From contig JALJCO010003053.1 in the NCBI GenBank assembly GCA_023101725.1, positions 434,001 through 498,000 of the forward strand: a stretch of DNA of 64,000 nt, given 5' to 3'. Every line of letters begins with the position of its first letter. Position 1 is the first letter of the stretch. Position numbers and translations under genes: made by a program. This document shows positions 58,576-64,000 of the stretch, piece by piece. Under the pieces are notes generated by a model. That model did no database searches, was not told the DNA's origin, and worked only from the letters and a program-made list of their open reading frames with translations. Source of the DNA: Atherinomorus stipes (lineage: Eukaryota > Chordata > Actinopteri > Atheriniformes > Atherinidae).

Positions 58576-61500
58576 ATATTGTCTTTGTGACACAACCCTG
58601 CCTTTTCTAGAAAAACATATTTAGCAATGTGAGTCAATAATCTGGCTTCTGGTGTACCACAACTTTTTTTTTTTTTTCCCTTTCAATGTACTAGCCTCCC
58701 ACTCACAAAGTTCATCTGTATCCTTTTCAGTTAAAAGCCTCAAGTAGGTGAAGGTTGGTGTCTTACTCAAGGACACTTGGCAAGAAGAGGAAACATGACC
58801 GCATATTAAAAGGACATTAAGCATTAACGTGCTCTGTTACTCTTAATATGTAGAGTTAAAACATCCTTTCAAAAGAAATAAATCAATCTTTGCATTTCAC
58901 ATTCTGGGGACAAAATGAGTCTTTTCTTAATTTTCAGCAGATGTCAAAGCAAAACACTCTGGACTGGAGATAAGCAACAAGTTTAGTCAGAAAAAAGTTC
59001 TCAATAACAATCAACATTAATCAATTTGCTTTTTGAAAATGATCTGTTCAAGCCACCTTTGTGAAGGTGTGCCTGCATAGAAATAGAAACATTATATATA
59101 TTTTTCTTTCAACAACAAATGACAACCACTTCATTATCATAAATCTGTTTAACTGCAGCTTTGATATTAAACTGGTGGCAAATATATTAGGTTGAAACTC
59201 TGACAAGGAAGATTGTGGTGATTGAAAGTGTACTTTTAATTACTTTCTACAAAAACATTTTATGCTCTAGGTTTTAGTGGTCTGTAAAAAAGAAAACACA
59301 AAATGTTAAGTTCAATTCCAATGATTTACTACCACCTTGTGGTTGCTTGTGGAAAATCATGTAGTATTATAAAATAAAGATTGAAGATTTTTACACACAT
59401 AAATCAACATCAAACATTTAGTTTGAGAAAATGCATGTAACTGAAACTCAATCATTTTCTGTTTTAACCATGTGCTACAGTGAAATGTTTGCATTATACT
59501 TTTCAAGATCCACAAGTTCCATTATTTCTCTTAATTGATTTTAAATGCACTGTGATTTTTTTTTTTTATTCCTTTGTCATTTTGCCGTACTCATAGCCAG
59601 CATACAATAAATGATGCAAGTACGAATCAGCTGTATAAGACAAGGTTTGCATTGTGATGCAATACATCCTTCATCCACTTGAGGGCAGTAAAAGTCTATA
59701 ACAGACTCAAAGTAGGCACATACAGGCGGATGGCTCTCTCGGGAACAAAGGATTAGTTGGTGGTCCAGAACAATCAAAAGACTGTTGTATGTAAATCATG
59801 TAAATCCACTATGGTAGTGGAGAGTTATGCCAGACTGATTTCATGCCCAGCCAACCCACTGGAAATGGACCTCAGGCCAGCAGACCCCATATTTGGACAA
59901 CGATGGAAAAAAGGAGTATTGTAAAAAGTCAACCACTGACACAGAATCACTGTTGCTGCAAATGTGTTGTTCTGCAGTTTTCATTTGGGGGTAACATTTG
60001 GCTCTGCTGCCATGTCTGCCGTGTTCAAGACTTTAGTTATATCTGCAGTATTGAGCAGAAACATGTGAAAGCTAACTCTTGGTCAAATACTGTACAACAA
60101 AGGTTTGTTTAGTGGTGTACTGCAGGGAAGTTGGCAAAAGACAGCCTACATGTACTGTATAATTTAGGCTTGTGGCAGGTGATTTGTTGATCTTGCCTTC
60201 ATCATAAGCTTAATAATTAAATATTAAAATTACAATCAAGGCAACACATTGACATTCCAGTCAGGGCATCTGTCACTTGGGGACAATGGGAGTTTTGCAG
60301 TGAGGGAGAGTGAGTAAGTAAATAATTTGGGAGAGGAGATAGGGACACAATTAAACTAGCACATGCAAATGTTGGCTAAATAGAATGTGTGGAGGAGTGG
60401 AAGCCTTCTCAAGCAGCTAATTGATCAATTTAGTAAACACAGGCCGCTTCTGGAAGGGTGGTGGAGAATGGGTGAAAGATAAGGTGCTAATGACTCATCT
60501 GTGGCTAAAATATGAGTCTGTGATAATAAACCAACAGAAAAGGCTGTAGTCATAAAAGGACACCTATTATAGTCCTGGTCTTCCATTTCACATTTTATTT
60601 TTACTCACAAAAATGATACTATTGCTTACAAGTATATTTAATGTTGAAAAACAGCTTAGCTCCTTCATGTTGACAAGAGATGCGAAAGGAAACACAAACC
60701 CCTGGTCTCTGCAGACGCTTACTAGATAACCAGTGAATGGGAATCTCGACACACTACATCATTTGATTGTGCTGTGTTGTCCGGTGTCTCTAGTTTGTGC
60801 TGTTTGCATTTCTACTGCCATGAAGTTGCAGAGATGCTAACAATAACTGTTATTGTGAACATGCTGAGAAGCAACTTAATGACATGAACATAAATGAACT
60901 GCATTGTTATAGTGACACTCTTGCTGATCACTCAAAGCCACACTACAAGCCACACTCAGCCTCAAAAGAAAAGAAAGAAAATGCTTTACTAAAGGTGCAG
61001 GCATGCGAGAAAAGAAAGTCTAAGCTTTCAGTGGGCTATTCTAACCAATGTCACTCTTATTTTTCCCTTCAGCATTTTAAGGCAAAGTATGAAATGCTTG
61101 TTCTTACTAACTTTGCCTATAGGCATCTGATAGAATCCCTAGCTGACATCTTTAAGAAGTCCATTGGCACCCAAATAGCTCCATGAAAATTTCTGTAGCA
61201 GCTGCGAAGAATTTGGACAGTTTATGAAGGAGTAACAGCATGCACGGCAACTGGAACAAGGTGGACCACAGCAGGTAGAGCACAATTCAGAGGTGCAGCA
61301 GACTCCTGAAAGGACGCAGTGCCAGTGACGGAGAAGCTGCAATAAAAACAAAACCTCTGACATGTGCGCAACAGATGTGCGCTGCATCAGGAGTAGAGAC
61401 GTGATCAACACTGGCTGGCAACTAGCCTATAGGCCAATTGTAAATGAGTGAATATACCCAACAAAAACTGTTAATAGTTATAATATAAATATTCCTGCCT

Positions 61501-63374
61501 TCACATAGCTCTCGTTACTAACCTCTATTTGTGTCTTCTTTATGAAATCATTCCACCCCTGATTCACTGGCATTTAGACACATTAAAAATATTTAGGCGA
61601 AATGCAAATTGATGGGTAGATTTTAAATCAATGAATGAGTAAATGAATGCTTTATTTCGAACATGTGCTTTTACCAAAAAATAAAAACAGAAAGGCAAAT
61701 AACAAAAACAAATTAAAACAGACATCTGTATCTGTATGTTTCTCAGATACATTTAACTACTATAGTTATTTTATAGCATTTTGTTTTTTCTTGGATTTTG
61801 AAAATAGCTGAATTAACAAACATTGCTTCTGTAGACATTTTGTGAATTTATTTTTAATTTGTACAATATAGGAAAAAAAACCTTAATCCTTAAAATTCAT
61901 AAATTGCCTATTCCGGTGGTACTTTGTTCAGTTAAACATTATTTAGCTAATTAAATGTTGTATTAGAAGAGCTGTAAGCTTATGAAAGGGACCTATTGAG
62001 CTTTAAATGTAACAGTAAAAAGAAAAAGAAAAAGAAAAGAAAAAAGCTGTTTTTTTTTTGTTTTTTTTTGGTGTTGTTGTTTTTTGGGGAAGTTTGTTTG
62101 TTGGTCTTTTTTTAAATGCTCTTCTTGCTTGGATGGTGTACTCTTCAGCCATCTGTACCAGAACTACAGTATTTGTGTTGCAGCCCAGCAAGCTCATGTG
62201 CTTCGATACGGGAGAAAAAACAACCCAGGCGCCACTGATGAGAATATTCTAGACTCTTGGCATTCTATAGAATGACAAGAAAATGCATGAAATGTATTGC
62301 TATATGGGGCGACAACATAGACCGGAGACAAACACTTAGAAGGGCATCTGTACCCCTAACTGTGCTGAAACTGAGACACAGTATCTATCATAAAAATAAG
62401 TCTGTTTTTACTCTCAAGTGATAGTTCCATACTTGTTACTTACATAGAGGCTTTATAAACAGTATGTTTATATCATTAACCTTCATGTATTCATGAACTC
62501 TTGTCCTAAAGGTAGCCATACTGCATCATTACGGTGTGAATATGACATGTAATAAAGAATAAATAAGTGAAACATGATCTGACAGCTACTCTAGGAAAAA
62601 ATTTAACTTTTTTCTGTCCTAATGAAGGTCATTTCATTCACTTGAGTCATTCTAAATAGTAAAATTTAGATCTCAGACAATGTGTTGACGTTGATAAAAC
62701 GAATAATATTGGATTTCAAATACAGCTTTGAAATTACCTTCCCAATGTAAATGGTAAGAGAAACACTGTCTTCTATACTGTAGTGCCCAACACCACCCCC
62801 ACAATTTCCATTGGTACTGCTCTGTTCGCTGCGTTTGGAAACATATCCGCATGTCCTTTGACAATGCAATGCAATTTGCACAAAATGAATGCAGAGGATG
62901 GACAGAGGGCTCCATCTGTATGCATATTTCACGTTGAGCATAACTGAGCCCTTAGTCTTACAAAAGCTGTACAATCTTAGCTCTCAAAACCAACGAACAT
63001 ACCCAGAAAATAACATCAAATAACTTCTGAATGTTAACCGTCATCTACTCTGAAAAAAAAAAAAAAAAAATTGAACCAACTATGTATTTCAATTAAATGA
63101 CAAATTTCGATCCAACTGAATTATGTGTCTGGAACCTTAAAAAGAATATGAAATTTATGTAATTCAATAAAAGAAAAAAAAAAACTTTAAAAGGATGGAC
63201 TACATAGAATTAAAGTAACAACAGCTAATTTTCACAATATTGTATCTATAATGGAGTTAATCTGATGCTGTTACAGCCAGACTTGGTAATCCTTTTCAGA
63301 TACACTTTTTGCTGTACTGGGTGAAATGGTCCTTCCATCCTGACAATAGTCAATACATCATGTATTCATAAAAA
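58576..63374. other. Non-coding stretch without recognisable genes
   Basis: AT-rich sequence with poly(T) and poly(A) runs (58663-58677, 62018-62080 and 63052-63070). Several open frames of 60-100 codons have no family features. No clear transposon borders were found. Confidence 0.55.
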
Positions 63375-63384
63375 GGAAGGAAAA

Positions 63385-63495
63385 CAGTAGATATGGTATT
63401 TTTTAGGCTGATTCCAATACCGATATTGGGGACATTAAAAAAACAACATCTGACATATTGGCCGATATCCGATGTCAGCCGATATATATGAGCCA
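63385..63495. repeat. CCGATAT-rich interspersed repeat fragment
   Basis: CCAATACCGATATTGG, TTGGCCGATATCCGATGTC and AGCCGATATATATG are repeated CCGATAT blocks on both strands, as seen in a common fish DNA-transposon-derived repeat. Its borders are not visible. Confidence 0.5.
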
Positions 63496-63822
63496 GGATA
63501 TTAAAAAATGAACATGGACTTGTACGCAGGATATGTACTGTCAAACTGTAGTCCAACTTAAATTCTTATAATGACCAAAATATGATTCAAGACTTAGAAA
63601 CCGAACACTGTAGTGATGATGTTTTAGGTGTTGACACAAATTTGTTGTGTTTTTTGCCTTACTGGTGCTGCAGCCCAGGCTAATTTTCACACTCCAGATG
63701 CTGCATCCAACACCTGTTAAATCATTTTGAAGTGGCTCCACATCTTACTCTTCCTCTCTTCCTGGGAATGAATATATATGCATTTAGTATATTTTAGTAA
63801 TTAGATTTAAATACTATATCTG

Positions 63823-64000
63823 GAAAAACTAGTCCATGCATTCATCTTCAGTCGGCTTGACTACTGTAACAGCGTCTTTACTGGTCTACCTAAAAAATCA
63901 GTTAAACAGCTGCAGCTCATTCAGAACTCTGCGGCCCGAGTTCTCACAAAGACCAGAAAAGTGGACCACATCAGTCCAGTTCTCAGGTCTTTACACTGGC
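63823..64000 (+). pseudogene. L2/CR1-type LINE reverse transcriptase fragment, cut by the window edge
   Basis: The frame from 63823 reads [20 protein letters not shown] then [20 protein letters not shown] then [17 protein letters not shown]. This is the conserved region after the polymerase core in ORF2 of L2/CR1-like LINEs (RLDYCN...GLP...L..IQN.AAR.LT...DHI.P.L..LHWL). It stays open to the last base, so the element continues beyond the window. Upstream of 63823 the sequence is AT-rich and unrelated, which fits the usual 5' truncation. Confidence 0.85.

Noticed and set aside
60884..61411. Two overlapping frames, one Lys-rich (+) and one Cys-rich (-)
   Set aside because: Neither shows spaced cysteine motifs or a known fold; likely chance.
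1..64000. CRISPR arrays, operons, tRNA or rRNA genes, phage or plasmid modules
   Set aside because: No regularly spaced direct repeats, no tRNA-like clover-leaf with box A/B that I could defend, no rRNA sequence, and the gene structure is eukaryotic.

Overview
The window is vertebrate nuclear DNA and almost certainly comes from a ray-finned (teleost) fish. It is AT-rich, with short coding exons bounded by GT/AG splice sites inside multi-kilobase introns. It is dense in Tc1/mariner, hAT and TTAA-flanked DNA transposons, and an L2-like LINE runs off the right edge. Nothing in it looks bacterial: there are no operons and no compact long ORFs.

Only one gene can be supported, the 3' half of a CELF (Bruno-like, CUGBP/ELAV-like) RNA-binding protein gene on the + strand, best matching celf4. 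Seven coding exons lie at 5334-5477, 6452-6599, 7974-8123, 8926-8988, 9569-9649, 15480-15623 and 21223-21350. They join in frame into 285 codons covering the end of RRM2, the Ala/Gln/Pro-rich linker and all of RRM3, ending at a TGA at 21348-21350. The N-terminal exons (RRM1 and most of RRM2) must lie to the left of the window. A consensus splice donor 22 bases after the stop, and a very strong acceptor at 36978, suggest that the 3'UTR is itself split by a ~15.6 kb intron.

Layout: 1-5333 is the upstream intron, carrying a small hAT MITE (3657-3860) and a palindromic TTAA MITE (4399-5289) that ends 44 bases before the first visible exon. The linker exons occupy 5.3-9.7 kb. The 9650-15479 intron holds a TTAA-type element with a decayed THAP-domain ORF (about 11.06-13.23 kb) and a 466-base MITE (13587-14052). 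The 15624-21222 intron has little beyond a GT tract. Downstream of the stop are a Tc1-like element with two later insertions (21.87-24.68 kb), a nested hAT composite (32667-34254), a second nested composite (34740-35759) and the putative 3'UTR exon (from 36979). From about 38 to 64 kb I recognise no gene. That part contains mariner/Tc1 relics (55.9-56.3 kb and a two-family chimera at 56757-57920), other interspersed repeats, microsatellites and the LINE fragment at 63.8-64.0 kb.

I found no convincing new biological system. The observations most worth checking concern how transposons meet the gene: the hairpin MITE next to a splice acceptor, tandem NAGNAG acceptors, the possible 3'UTR intron, and the nested or chimeric elements.
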